Assembly (NCBI GenBank): GCA_900119285.1
Contig: FPIT01000010.1
Span: forward strand, 1-64,000
DNA: 64,000 bases
From: Prevotellaceae bacterium HUN156
Lineage (GTDB): Bacteria; Bacteroidota; Bacteroidia; Bacteroidales; Bacteroidaceae
Direction: 5' to 3'
Shown here: positions 1 to 8,328 of the stretch, in pieces
How positions within the stretch are numbered: position 1 is the first letter of the stretch
Layout of the letters: every line of letters starts with the position of its first letter
Notes under the pieces: generated by a model
Told to the model about the DNA's origin: nothing
Databases searched by the model: none
What the model saw: only the letters and a program-made list of their open reading frames with translations
Made by a program: the position numbers and the translations under genes

Positions 1-6
1 ACAATG

Positions 7-14
7 CAAAGGTA
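7..14 (-). promoter_or_regulatory. Bacteroidetes -7 box, leftward
   Basis: The complement reads TACCTTTG, followed by GCAT. It points to a gene that lies off the left edge. The GCCGAA/TTCGGC inverted repeat just upstream (25-45) could be an operator. Confidence 0.5.
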
Positions 15-186
15 CGATGATTATGCCGAATAACCAAATTTCGGCTATCGATAAGGGGCGATTTTCAGCACGGTTTGCACGATTTTGGACGTTAAGTAAC
101 ACACGATGCTCGTTGCCGTAATTTTCGATGCAGTTATGTTACGGATACGATTACGCGGCGAGGTAGGGTGCTTTGGGGGGCAGTGA

Positions 187-320
187 TGACAGATGACAAA
201 TGACAGTTATTGAAAATCGGGGTGACAGTATAAGATTAGTATTATATATATTATAATATATATAATACTAATAACTATTTTCTTCTCTTTTTCGAAAACT
301 GTCATCTGTCATTACTGTCA
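187..320. repeat. Inverted TGACAGA heptad arrays around a 38-bp palindrome
   Basis: Three heptads (TGACAGA, TGACAAA, TGACAGT) run at 187-207. Inverted copies (ACTGTCA, TCTGTCA, then TTACTGTCA) run at 298-320. Between them, 235-272 is a perfect 38-bp palindrome made only of A/T plus one G and one C (half-site ATTAGTATTATATATATTA). The arrangement resembles a cruciform or origin-like site; function is not known. Confidence 0.75.
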
Positions 321-395
321 TTTGTAATAACAGAAACTTAGTTACTTTTGCTGAGGCAGAAATTAAATAAATAATTCTTCTAATTTCATGCGCTT

Positions 396-995
396 TCATA
401 CGCATAACTCATCGTCGCTGATGACTCCTATCTGCTTCACGTTGATGAGCCAATCGGTATCAGGATGTTCATCGTTCCATTTGTCTGCCGCTTCACATAA
501 TCCCTGCCAAGTAGCGGCAATGTTTTTCCCAATGTAGGCGGATAGGTGGTTGCAGGCTTCTTCTATCGTGTCGAAGTATTCTATGTCGGGTTCACAGTCT
601 ACGATGTACCGATTGGAATAGTACTTGCCTTCTGCATCATTTGTCAGATAGGCATCCCAATCGTCACCCTCTGCAGAAAAGTAAAATGATAGTGATGGAT
701 AGACTTTTTTAATCAGTTTAAGTAGTGCGTATGGCGGTTCCCATGCTGTCTCTGTAAAGAAATAGAGGTAGTTTTCTGTTAGTCTCAGGTCGCTCCATGT
801 TCCTCGGCAATACACCTCATGCCAGTCAGTTCCAAGTCTCGTTACCAGATTTCCTAACCACCGCGTAGGATAATAATAACCATTTTCCACTAGCGGTTTC
901 TTTCTCTCTTGTAATCGCTTCATTTTTCCATAGAGCGACTTTAGTTCACGTTTTTTTCCTTCGAAGTAGACGGACATAAATGCAGGATTCGACAT
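396..995 (-). CDS. YubB ferredoxin-like domain protein (tentative)
   Basis: A 199-residue soluble protein with no signal peptide or membrane segment. The middle and C-terminal parts look like the YubB/DUF1281 ferredoxin-like fold common on conjugative elements: a CRGTW turn near residue 63, TETAWEPP near 80, the aromatic strand of YPSLSFYFSAEGDDWDAY near 100-118 and a following TND. No catalytic motif is visible. The gene faces left, away from the DUF262 gene, and no good TAnnTTTG box precedes it (only GACCTTTG near 1008). The family assignment rests on remembered motif order, so the fold call is moderate and the function unknown. Confidence 0.55.
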   Translation of the reverse strand: MSNPAFMSVYFEGKKRELKSLYGKMKRLQERKKPLVENGYYYPTRWLGNLVTRLGTDWHEVYCRGTWSDLRLTENYLYFFTETAWEPPYALLKLIKKVYPSLSFYFSAEGDDWDAYLTNDAEGKYYSNRYIVDCEPDIEYFDTIEEACNHLSAYIGKNIAATWQGLCEAADKWNDEHPDTDWLINVKQIGVISDDELCV

Positions 996-1155
996 AATAC
1001 TTTTTCGACAAAGGTCGGAGATCCCATTGAGAAGTCCAAAAGAATTATAGTTGTTTAGATCGAATTTGGATAGTTTAGATCACGCCAAAGCCTCAATTTT
1101 TGTTTAAATACTCACATTTCCAAATATTTTTCGAACATTTTTCATAAAGTTTTTG

Positions 1156-1163
1156 TATCTTTG
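1156..1163 (+). promoter_or_regulatory. -7 box for the DUF262 gene
   Basis: TATCTTTG followed by CAC lies 24 nt before the ATG at 1188, the usual Bacteroidetes promoter geometry. Confidence 0.75.
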
Positions 1164-1187
1164 CACAAATAAAAAACTATATTTATT

Positions 1188-3197
1188 ATGAGCTACAATA
1201 TTGAAACACGTTCTATATCTGAGTTCGTAACTGACGGTAAGATAAAACTGCCACGCTTTCAACGTAAGTCTACATGGACTGCAAAACAAAATTTTGAGCT
1301 AGCAATCAGTATATTCCAGGAGTATCCTGTAGGTGTCGTTATAATAAATGATGAAGGACATACCTCGTGGTTGCTTGACGGCAGACAGAGAAGAACTGCC
1401 CTGAGAGAACTCCGTGCTAATCCTGACTTGGTTTATGAATGGGCTCGTAAGTATATCAAGTTTAAGAGCAATCAAGACGTGAAGGAAGTTAAGGATATGT
1501 ATTGGGAAAAAATTGATGCATATCTACAACAAGAGGAACAGGAAGATGAAGATGTTACAGTAGCCTCAGAACCTGCTTTTGATGAGACGGAAATTGATGA
1601 AGACATTAATAAGTTCCGTCAACGTAAAGGCTTGCAAACGCTTCTTGATATTATCCTTATGGTGCATCAGAAGACTGCGAATGGTGGAAAATGGGAGCGT
1701 ATATTCGCCGACTTAAATAAGTCTTTATCACGTCCTCCATATGCGCCCAAGCGTGATGGCTTCAGAATTAACCCAGAGGATTTGCGTCAGTTTCTCCTCG
1801 ATTATAAAAATAAGGTAGGAACACCAACAAAGGAAAACTTCATCCAGTATATGGATGATTTTGGAGGTGCTATAAAAGATGGCAAAGAAAAAGATTTTCG
1901 AAATCAGGTTGACCAAAAGTGGGAAGATATTGATAAGATTATTTCTGTTATTGCTAATTCTGAACAGATTATAACTGAGGCGCGTATTGGAGTTATTCTC
2001 TTGAAAAATGTGACTCCACTTGATGCACAAAATATATTCTCGCGAATCAATAGTGGCGGAACACAACTGAAAGCAGAAGAATTGTTGTCAGCAAAGCCAT
2101 TTTGGAATGAAAAGGTTGTAATGGTTGATGAGAAGATGACGCAATTAGTTAACGAGTTGTATTCTCGTCTAGGAGTAGAATTACCTCAAGATGGCAGTGT
2201 CGTTCGTTGGGACTATGGAGCAACATTGATTTCGCGAATAAATGATCAACATCTCATTTTTGAGGATTATCAAGAAAAGACAGACTCACAGGAGATAGAC
2301 CTAACTCAAATTACCTTAGGCTTTAAGATGATGAGTGCTTATTTTAACAAGGGTATATCCGCTGTAGTGGTAAATGAACTTGAACGAAATAAGAACATTA
2401 AATGGGGAATGAGCATTGATGACTTAGTTGATGACATCAACACCATTTGTGAAATACTTCTAAAAGATGAATTTTTCAAATATTTGCGCAGTTGGCGAAA
2501 GCCGTTGTACAAACTTTTGGGAGCAGCTCCAACGCTAGAATATATGACAATCCTACTTCTTGATTGGCAGGAGAAAGGCTCTCCACATGTATCTTCAGCA
2601 GAATATAATACGTTCATCCGTGATGCAAAAGCTCTTTTCGATAGGCTAATCTTTGAGTATTCAATTGGTTCTTGGAGAGGTTCTGGTGACTCTAAAATGG
2701 CTAATCACGTAAAGAATTGGCACGATAGACTTGTGCCATTGGATGAAACCTCTTGGAAAACTCTAATAGATAGTTCCTGTAAAGGAACCTATAATGGACA
2801 ACCTCTTGATATAAAACATCTAACACCTATCCTGTGTTATCAATATGCTCTACAAAAGAAAGCTCCCAATACGGTTTTGGAAGAGACTTCTGAAGTAGAC
2901 CATATAATTCCTAAAGCTAAATTGGATAATAACTCCATGATTCCTAGTGGGTATCGTGATGCACTTTTTAATCTTGAACTGCTTCCTAAGGGTGATAACA
3001 TTCAGAAGAAGGACAAAACGCTACAAGAGGTCAATGACACTTTCTTACAGAAAAACATTTCTAGGTATACAGATATCAAAATTGAAGATTTCCAAAAATA
3101 TTCTGATGTTTCGCATATCGAGGAACTTAAGGAGGAAAGGCAAGCTTTGTTGTCGAAAGTCTTTGGAGAGATAAGAAAGACTGAGTTGGCAAATTGA
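1188..3197 (+). CDS. DUF262 and HNH (GmrSD-like) protein
   Basis: A 669-residue cytoplasmic protein. Residues 1-110 form a DUF262 (ParB/sulfiredoxin-like NTPase) domain with the signature LLDGRQRR at 62-69; a second DUF262 landmark, RINSGGTQL, lies near 286. The C-terminus carries an HNH-type nuclease signature (DUF1524-like): DHIIPKA at 571-577, then FNLELLP near 595 and DNIQKKDK near 604. This N-to-C order is that of single-chain GmrSD-type type IV restriction enzymes, which cut modified phage DNA using NTP hydrolysis. Family members also occur in other defence systems, so the substrate is inferred only. It has its own promoter and terminator and is AT-rich compared with the core genes. All key residues appear intact. 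Confidence 0.8.
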   Translation: MSYNIETRSISEFVTDGKIKLPRFQRKSTWTAKQNFELAISIFQEYPVGVVIINDEGHTSWLLDGRQRRTALRELRANPDLVYEWARKYIKFKSNQDVKEVKDMYWEKIDAYLQQEEQEDEDVTVASEPAFDETEIDEDINKFRQRKGLQTLLDIILMVHQKTANGGKWERIFADLNKSLSRPPYAPKRDGFRINPEDLRQFLLDYKNKVGTPTKENFIQYMDDFGGAIKDGKEKDFRNQVDQKWEDIDKIISVIANSEQIITEARIGVILLKNVTPLDAQNIFSRINSGGTQLKAEELLSAKPFWNEKVVMVDEKMTQLVNELYSRLGVELPQDGSVVRWDYGATLISRINDQHLIFEDYQEKTDSQEIDLTQITLGFKMMSAYFNKGISAVVVNELERNKNIKWGMSIDDLVDDINTICEILLKDEFFKYLRSWRKPLYKLLGAAPTLEYMTILLLDWQEKGSPHVSSAEYNTFIRDAKALFDRLIFEYSIGSWRGSGDSKMANHVKNWHDRLVPLDETSWKTLIDSSCKGTYNGQPLDIKHLTPILCYQYALQKKAPNTVLEETSEVDHIIPKAKLDNNSMIPSGYRDALFNLELLPKGDNIQKKDKTLQEVNDTFLQKNISRYTDIKIEDFQKYSDVSHIEELKEERQALLSKVFGEIRKTELAN

Positions 3198-3305
3198 TAG
3201 ACAATATTCAGTTATGGGCTACAACGAAGATTTTATCTTAAAGTACACAGCAAGTACACAGCGAAGCTAACCGTACTGTGTATTAACTATTATTTGCAAA
3301 TATTT

Positions 3306-3340
3306 CTGGGCTGCCGATTCGGTAAGCCCAGTTCTTTTTT
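3306..3340 (+). terminator. Rho-independent terminator after the DUF262 gene
   Basis: A GC-rich hairpin (CTGGGCT... and ...AAGCCCAG, 3306-3331) is followed by TTCTTTTTT. The next gene's -7 box begins two bases later, so the two units are insulated. Confidence 0.7.
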
Positions 3341-3341
3341 G

Positions 3342-3349
3342 TACCTTTG
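3342..3349 (+). promoter_or_regulatory. -7 box for the 456-residue protein gene
   Basis: TACCTTTG followed by TAC lies 26 nt before the ATG at 3376. Directly repeated AAGTACACAGC units lie further upstream (about 3240-3262), with a GTACTGTGTA inverted copy near 3273. Confidence 0.7.
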
Positions 3350-3375
3350 TACTTCAATAAAAGAAAACGTATATT

Positions 3376-4746
3376 ATGAACAATCTAGACAATTGCAAAG
3401 AGTACATTCAGGATAGTGTCGTCAACCAACTGGAGCGTTTGATGGGTAACAACAAAGTGGGTGAAGTCAACCTGTGGGAGAAATATGGCTCAAAAGGTCT
3501 TACACCCAAGAAAGACTCCGTTTATACTAGTTTGTTGCATGCCATGATGGTGCCTTATTACAAAATGTATCTTAATGGTGACATACGGCTTTGCTGTGCC
3601 GGTAGTAAACTGGAGAGTATTGGGAGGAAGATGGAATGTATCATAGAAGAAGATAATCAGTTTGGCAGTTGGGCATCGGATATGAATCTGATTACTTGCG
3701 CAGAATGCTGGGGTGACAATATGAAACACTATGAAAGTGAGTCTAAACGCATCAATCGTTTTTTTCATGTGCTGGAGGCATTGCTCAAATCCGATTGTCA
3801 GCAGGATTGGAAAAGCTTGTCTGGGGAACTGAAAGAAATGCTTTTTAAGTCGGAGGTGTGCTACGACTATAAGACCGACGAAGTGCTTTGTGTACTTCAT
3901 GCTTTCACGATGATTATGCAGCAGGAGTGGACAAAAGAGGAAAAGCAGCAACAGTTTCATCTGCTTAACCAGCACTGGCTATTCCTAAAACATTACTATT
4001 CGGTGATGACTAGGCATATTATTGGCGTAAAGTGGACTAGTTTCCGTAAGGTTGCTGAGACGGTAATGACGGCAAGCCAATCGTTCAAACCTCATCTACA
4101 TATTTTTTACTGTGGATTGATGGATTGTATGGATAAGTTGCATTTGGAGCGTGCTAGACAGCGCAGAATGGACAAGGTTTGTCTTCAGATGCAAGAAGAA
4201 CTCAATAGATGCGAGCCTTCTGAATTGCTTTACAAGCTGTGCGATGCCCTATTCCCCGAAGATTTCCAACGCATGCTTCGAGAGAATAAGCCCAAAAGCT
4301 ATAAAGAGGTGGAGAACGAGAGCTACCAAAAGGATGAACTTATCCAAGAGATGAAAAATCAAACAAAGCAGTTGCATAAACAACTTGAAAAAGCGGAAGA
4401 AATCCTGCAACAGATGGTGGAATCGGCCATTCCTATTGAAGATATAGACAAAGAATTAATGAAATATCCCTCAGGTACGGCATGGGATATACTCTGTACA
4501 CTACAAGCAAACCCAGCAATAAGTATGCAGCCTGCATGGCGAGAGCATTATCCGACTTTGCTTGAAAAGTATCGTAAACGCCTGTTTGAACCATTTGACC
4601 AACAAAGAAATCTGACCGATGCCATGATGAAAGTAGCCAATAAGAAAACCATTGGACAAATGGTGATGGAGCAGAATAACTATGGCGTGCAGCCGAGTTT
4701 GCCAAATGCAGAGAATGAAGGCAGAGCACTACAACTGCCCTTATAA
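3376..4746 (+). CDS. Unrecognised 456-residue protein with coiled coil
   Basis: I do not recognise this family. The protein is soluble, rich in aromatic residues and cysteines in its first 270 residues, and predicted mostly helical. A charged coiled coil covers about residues 310-350 (repeats of EE, KQ and LEKAEEILQQ). The extreme C-terminus has TIGQMVMEQNN, which is matched by GIGQLVLEQNN near the N-terminus of the next gene 28 bp downstream. The two proteins therefore share a short module, possibly a common binding or oligomerisation segment. It has its own promoter and is co-directional with the DUF262 gene. A structural or partner role in a defence or mobile-element module is possible but not shown. 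Confidence 0.7.
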   Translation: MNNLDNCKEYIQDSVVNQLERLMGNNKVGEVNLWEKYGSKGLTPKKDSVYTSLLHAMMVPYYKMYLNGDIRLCCAGSKLESIGRKMECIIEEDNQFGSWASDMNLITCAECWGDNMKHYESESKRINRFFHVLEALLKSDCQQDWKSLSGELKEMLFKSEVCYDYKTDEVLCVLHAFTMIMQQEWTKEEKQQQFHLLNQHWLFLKHYYSVMTRHIIGVKWTSFRKVAETVMTASQSFKPHLHIFYCGLMDCMDKLHLERARQRRMDKVCLQMQEELNRCEPSELLYKLCDALFPEDFQRMLRENKPKSYKEVENESYQKDELIQEMKNQTKQLHKQLEKAEEILQQMVESAIPIEDIDKELMKYPSGTAWDILCTLQANPAISMQPAWREHYPTLLEKYRKRLFEPFDQQRNLTDAMMKVANKKTIGQMVMEQNNYGVQPSLPNAENEGRALQLPL

Positions 4747-4774
4747 TTACGATTAACAGAAATATTGGATTGTT

Positions 4775-5260
4775 ATGACTGACGAACAAAAAAGACAAAT
4801 GCTGGGCGACATACTCGACAGAGTGGGTATGGATGGGATAGGGCAATTAGTATTGGAACAGAACAATACTTTCAACATCGGGCAACAACAGCCAGTGCAG
4901 ATGCCACCATACCTCAGTCGTGAATGGGCAGTAGAGATATACAATTTCCTGATTGAAAATGGTTATATAGACAAGCAGACACAGGCTGAAGACTTCCTAT
5001 ACCTGATGGGGGTGACAGCTACTGCCCCGTTAAAGATGAAACCTATCAATTGGCAGACCACAGTCCAACAGTTACGCAGGATGTTGGAGCTATCTTTTAA
5101 TGAACCGCTTAGTCGTGGTTCGCTCAAGAAGGCTGAGATAGAACGCAGAGCCACATATTGCTTCTTGAATAAAGGCAAAAAAATGAAGGAATTAGCCAAG
5201 CCATCAGCCGAATACAGTATGGACTTGGATAAATTGGAAAACTTCTTCCGACAAAAATAG
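4775..5260 (+). CDS. Unrecognised 161-residue protein sharing the IGQxVxEQNN motif
   Basis: A small soluble protein with three parts: an acidic helix (residues 1-20), the GIGQLVLEQNN motif at about 21-31 shared with the protein before it, and a predicted helical domain (about 45-161) ending in ENFFRQK. No catalytic motif is visible. It lies 28 bp after the preceding gene with no promoter in between, and a strong hairpin follows 43 bp after the stop, so the two genes probably form a bicistron. The C-terminal region reminds me of small hypothetical proteins next to VirE-like genes in Bacteroides, but I cannot name the family. Confidence 0.65.
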   Translation: MTDEQKRQMLGDILDRVGMDGIGQLVLEQNNTFNIGQQQPVQMPPYLSREWAVEIYNFLIENGYIDKQTQAEDFLYLMGVTATAPLKMKPINWQTTVQQLRRMLELSFNEPLSRGSLKKAEIERRATYCFLNKGKKMKELAKPSAEYSMDLDKLENFFRQK

Positions 5261-5303
5261 ACTAACTGATAATAGGCTGAATTACTGAGTAATACAAGAA
5301 TGT

Positions 5304-5337
5304 TCCCGACTATTTCTAACTTCAGAAATGGTCGGGA
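5304..5337 (+). terminator. Hairpin terminator of the bicistron
   Basis: TCCCGAC-T-ATTTCT pairs with AGAAAT-G-GTCGGGA across a short loop, and a T-rich stretch (TTGTTTTGTTT) follows. Confidence 0.65.
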
Positions 5338-5377
5338 GTAATTGTTTTGTTTCCTTTCTCGCATCAAGATTCTGATG

Positions 5378-5385
5378 TAATTTTG
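5378..5385 (+). promoter_or_regulatory. -7 box for the VirE-N/DUF3987 operon
   Basis: TAATTTTG followed by CATCG. It leaves a 5' leader of about 120 nt before the ATG at 5511. Confidence 0.6.
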
Positions 5386-5510
5386 CATCGTGTTAAACAA
5401 TTAAAGCCCGCTGAAAAGGCAGTGGGGTGCTGAGACGGAGTGAAGGTAGTTTTCACGTGAAAGATGGCCATCGGACAACTGGAACTTCTTCGAAGCCGAA
5501 TCAGCAAAAA

Positions 5511-5978
5511 ATGAAAAAGGAAAATTACAAGCAGCAGATTCTGCACAACGTCCAGATGGACACCCAGACAACATTTATGAACAATGGCGACATTAATATC
5601 TATCCCTGTGTATGGGAGCAGGATAAGGCACCCGTAACGGCCAATGGTTGCAGTAGAATCCGTTATCGTGCAGGAGTAACGGTGGATGAAGATGGTAGAA
5701 CTCGTATGAAACGTTATCGCGATGGCATGAACGGCCCTAAGTATGAGACGCTCTTTGAAACGGCTCATGGAGCTGTGAAGTCAACCAGAGCGTATTATCG
5801 CAAGACTGCGGTCAAAGGTCACAAAGTAGGTGAACGAATGTTGGACAAAGAGCAGGTGTATGTCACCTTCAAGTTCCCCAAAAAGTACGGACGAGCACTC
5901 ATTATGTCTCTTTATCAGGAGGAAGCTGACCAAATAATGTCTTACATGAAAACAAGAAAGGAGGAAATTGTATGGTAA
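5511..5978 (+). CDS. Small protein upstream of the VirE-N/DUF3987 gene
   Basis: 155 residues counted from the ATG at 5511; an upstream GTG at 5427 would add 28 low-complexity residues and is less likely. The protein is basic and soluble and not recognised by family. It carries VTVDEDGRTRMKRYRDG in the middle and a lysine-rich stretch near residue 100. Its stop overlaps the start of the next gene by 7 bp (ATG inside the last codons), which indicates translational coupling to the DUF3987 protein. A 16-codon frame starting at 5464 ends on the TGA that overlaps this ATG and might be a coupled leader. Confidence 0.6.
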   Translation: MKKENYKQQILHNVQMDTQTTFMNNGDINIYPCVWEQDKAPVTANGCSRIRYRAGVTVDEDGRTRMKRYRDGMNGPKYETLFETAHGAVKSTRAYYRKTAVKGHKVGERMLDKEQVYVTFKFPKKYGRALIMSLYQEEADQIMSYMKTRKEEIVW

Positions 5979-8323
5979 ACCGTCTGATAGCACTGAACAC
6001 AAAGCATTTCTCCGACAAGTCAAAGAATAATCGGGGATATGCAGAGTCTCAAACTGGAGAGCAGCTTGATGAGCTGCTCCATCAGGAATGGCTTCGCCAA
6101 GATGTAGCAGATATTCGTGCAGGTAAGGAAGAAAAGAAGGATTGGTTGCCATTTATCTGTCCTCACTACACAGCGTTCAAGGATAACCATCGTTCGCAGG
6201 ATTGCATCATACCAGAGACTTTCACCTTTATGACGTGTGTGGATATTGACAACCCTAAACTGGTGCGCGAAGCCTTTGAGAAAGCGCTGGAAGTGAATAA
6301 GGACGAGATGTCCGAGTGGTACGACATGGTGCTGCGTGAGGCTTATTCGGCTCGTGGTAAAGGGCATATCTATATTCGTATTCCTAAAGGAATGACCATT
6401 GAGGAAGCGCAGCGTGCTTTTTGCGAGGAAATAGGGTTTAATGCTGATGAGCTGCTTGATGCATCGTGCTTCACCCCTGAGAGGTACATTTATATAACAG
6501 GTATTGATCAGGAAGTTTTTCGCTCGGAACATTGGCTGGAACCTATCGATGGTGAAGAGTTGGAAGAGCGTCGAGAGGCATATCTGCTAAGAGGGCTTGA
6601 TGCGGATGGTCGCCCATTAGTTCAGAAATGCTCTTCTCATGTGCAGTCCAGTTCAGAGCAATGCACTATGAACTGTGAAATAAAAGAGGCAGATGCACGT
6701 ACATTATATATCTTCGATGCCTGCATGAAGGAGGCTGAATTGACAGCCGATGTGCTTATCGTGGAAGGTCATAGACACGAGGCACTGAAAAGCATTCTCT
6801 CTGTGGGTGCTACTCAGTTGTTGAAGAAAGAAGAACTACTCGGTGTGCTGAAGGTTCGCATGGCGCAAAACTGGCAAGATAAGAATATCCAGCAGCTGGT
6901 GGATGATTTCTACTCGAAATACTATGACCCTAATCAAAAGATGTCGCAGTTTCAGCGCAAGGTGTTGGCTAAGTCGCTGAAAATGGCAAAGGCAGAATCT
7001 ATGAGCCATCAAGTAGCAGTAGATAACCATTCGATGACTGTTACAGCTGAGCCATCTTTGCCACCAGAGATGCCGAAGAGACTACCGAAGGTGGTGCAAC
7101 TGCTCACCTCGAAGACTCCCGACATCTATAAGCCAGCTGTAGCTCATGCTATCTTTCCTGCATTGGGCGCTCATCTGTGGAAGGTACGCTTTCCGTATAT
7201 TGACAATGTGATGCACGAGGCCACCTTTATGAATGTGCTGATGGCAGGAACGGGTGCTGGTAAGGACTGTATCTCACAACCCATCAATCGCATCATGGCT
7301 GACATTCGTAAACGTGATGCAGAGAACCTGAAACGAGAAGCCGACTGGAAGAAAGAGGTGAACTCGAAAGGCTCTAATAAGGATAAGCGACAGAGACCAG
7401 AAGGACTCATCATCCAAGAGGTAGATCCCGATATGACCAATCCTGCCTTCGTGATGCGTATGGCAGAGGCAGACGAGCATTTTCTCTATACAAAGATGAA
7501 TGAGATAGACCAGTTTGATGCGCTTCGTGGTTCGGCTCATGGCTCACAGCAGTTTCAGATTATGTGTTTGGCTTTTGACCCTGACAACCGTTATGGACAG
7601 ACGCGCGTAGGTACGCAATCGGTCACAGAAAAGGTCTGCATCCGATTCAATTGGAATGCTGCGACAACCATTCAAAAGGGACAGCGCTATTTCTCACGAG
7701 TGTTGACGGATGGACCTATCAGTCGTATTAACTTCTGTACCATACCAGAACGTGAGATAGGAGCCGATATGCCCGTCTATGGTACGTATGATTCAAGTTT
7801 CGATGAAGAACTACGTCCTTATATCGACCGTCTCTGCCGTGCTGCTGGCGTGATAGATTGTCCGCAGGCATTCCGTTTAGCTAAAAAGCTGAAGGATGAA
7901 TGTGCTGAGTTTGCCCGCCTCTCACAATCGAGAGTATATGAAAACTTGTCGTTCCGAGCCAATGTGATAGCCTATCTGAAGGCTTGTGTGCTCTACATCT
8001 GCAACGACTACAAATGGGCGAAAGAGATAGAGGATTTTGTACGTTGGAGCCTTCAGTATGACTTGTACTGCAAAATGACATTCTTTGGCGAGGCTATCGA
8101 GAATGCTAATCGTAGTGCAGATGGGCAGACGGGTCGTCGTGGTCCTCGTAATCTGCTGAACCTGTTGCCCGATGAGTTTACCATCCATGAAGCAGACCTT
8201 ATCCGACAGGCCAATGGTATGGATACTCGCGGAACTCGCAATATGCTCTCACAGTGGGTTCATCGTGGCTACCTCTTACAAATGACAGATGACAGTTTTA
8301 AGAAATTGAAAATTAAACATTAA
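5972..8323 (+). CDS. VirE-N (BT4734-like) and DUF3987 protein
   Basis: 783 residues. The N-terminal part fits the VirE-N/BT4734-like domain: VDID at 90-93, SARGKGH at 126-132, and LDASCFTPERY near 162-172. These three spots have the spacing of primase-polymerase (AEP) motifs I to III, an inference. Residues 360-760 match DUF3987, with MAGTGAGKD near 424-432 resembling a Walker A loop but ending in Asp rather than Ser/Thr. The C-terminal TGRRGPRNLL block is shared with the second DUF3987 protein at 62255-63574. Such proteins belong to mobile-element replication modules in Bacteroidetes. The last codons (MTDDS) are written in TGACAGA heptads identical to those near position 300. Confidence 0.8.
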   Translation: MVNRLIALNTKHFSDKSKNNRGYAESQTGEQLDELLHQEWLRQDVADIRAGKEEKKDWLPFICPHYTAFKDNHRSQDCIIPETFTFMTCVDIDNPKLVREAFEKALEVNKDEMSEWYDMVLREAYSARGKGHIYIRIPKGMTIEEAQRAFCEEIGFNADELLDASCFTPERYIYITGIDQEVFRSEHWLEPIDGEELEERREAYLLRGLDADGRPLVQKCSSHVQSSSEQCTMNCEIKEADARTLYIFDACMKEAELTADVLIVEGHRHEALKSILSVGATQLLKKEELLGVLKVRMAQNWQDKNIQQLVDDFYSKYYDPNQKMSQFQRKVLAKSLKMAKAESMSHQVAVDNHSMTVTAEPSLPPEMPKRLPKVVQLLTSKTPDIYKPAVAHAIFPALGAHLWKVRFPYIDNVMHEATFMNVLMAGTGAGKDCISQPINRIMADIRKRDAENLKREADWKKEVNSKGSNKDKRQRPEGLIIQEVDPDMTNPAFVMRMAEADEHFLYTKMNEIDQFDALRGSAHGSQQFQIMCLAFDPDNRYGQTRVGTQSVTEKVCIRFNWNAATTIQKGQRYFSRVLTDGPISRINFCTIPEREIGADMPVYGTYDSSFDEELRPYIDRLCRAAGVIDCPQAFRLAKKLKDECAEFARLSQSRVYENLSFRANVIAYLKACVLYICNDYKWAKEIEDFVRWSLQYDLYCKMTFFGEAIENANRSADGQTGRRGPRNLLNLLPDEFTIHEADLIRQANGMDTRGTRNMLSQWVHRGYLLQMTDDSFKKLKIKH
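8281..8299. repeat. 19-bp copy of the left-flank heptad repeat inside a gene
   Basis: The 19 bases at 8281-8299 are the exact reverse complement of 295-313. They form an inverted pair spanning the island from the YubB-like gene to the DUF3987 gene, and here they encode the C-terminal residues of the DUF3987 protein. Confidence 0.7.
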
Positions 8324-8328
8324 AGATT

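Larger units (their letters stand above)
1..395. other. Non-coding left flank with palindrome and inverted repeat arrays
   Basis: No gene is supported here. It contains a leftward TAnnTTTG promoter (7-14), a small inverted repeat GCCGAA/TTCGGC (25-45), a 38-bp perfect AT-rich palindrome (235-272), and inverted heptad arrays on both sides of the palindrome (187-207 and 298-320). The minus-strand gene at 396 ends at its right edge. Confidence 0.7.

Noticed and set aside
5464..5514. 16-codon frame MAIGQLELLRSRISKK before the small VirE-associated gene
   Set aside because: Possible coupled leader (its TGA overlaps the next ATG), but too short to support as a gene; mentioned only in the neighbour's entry.
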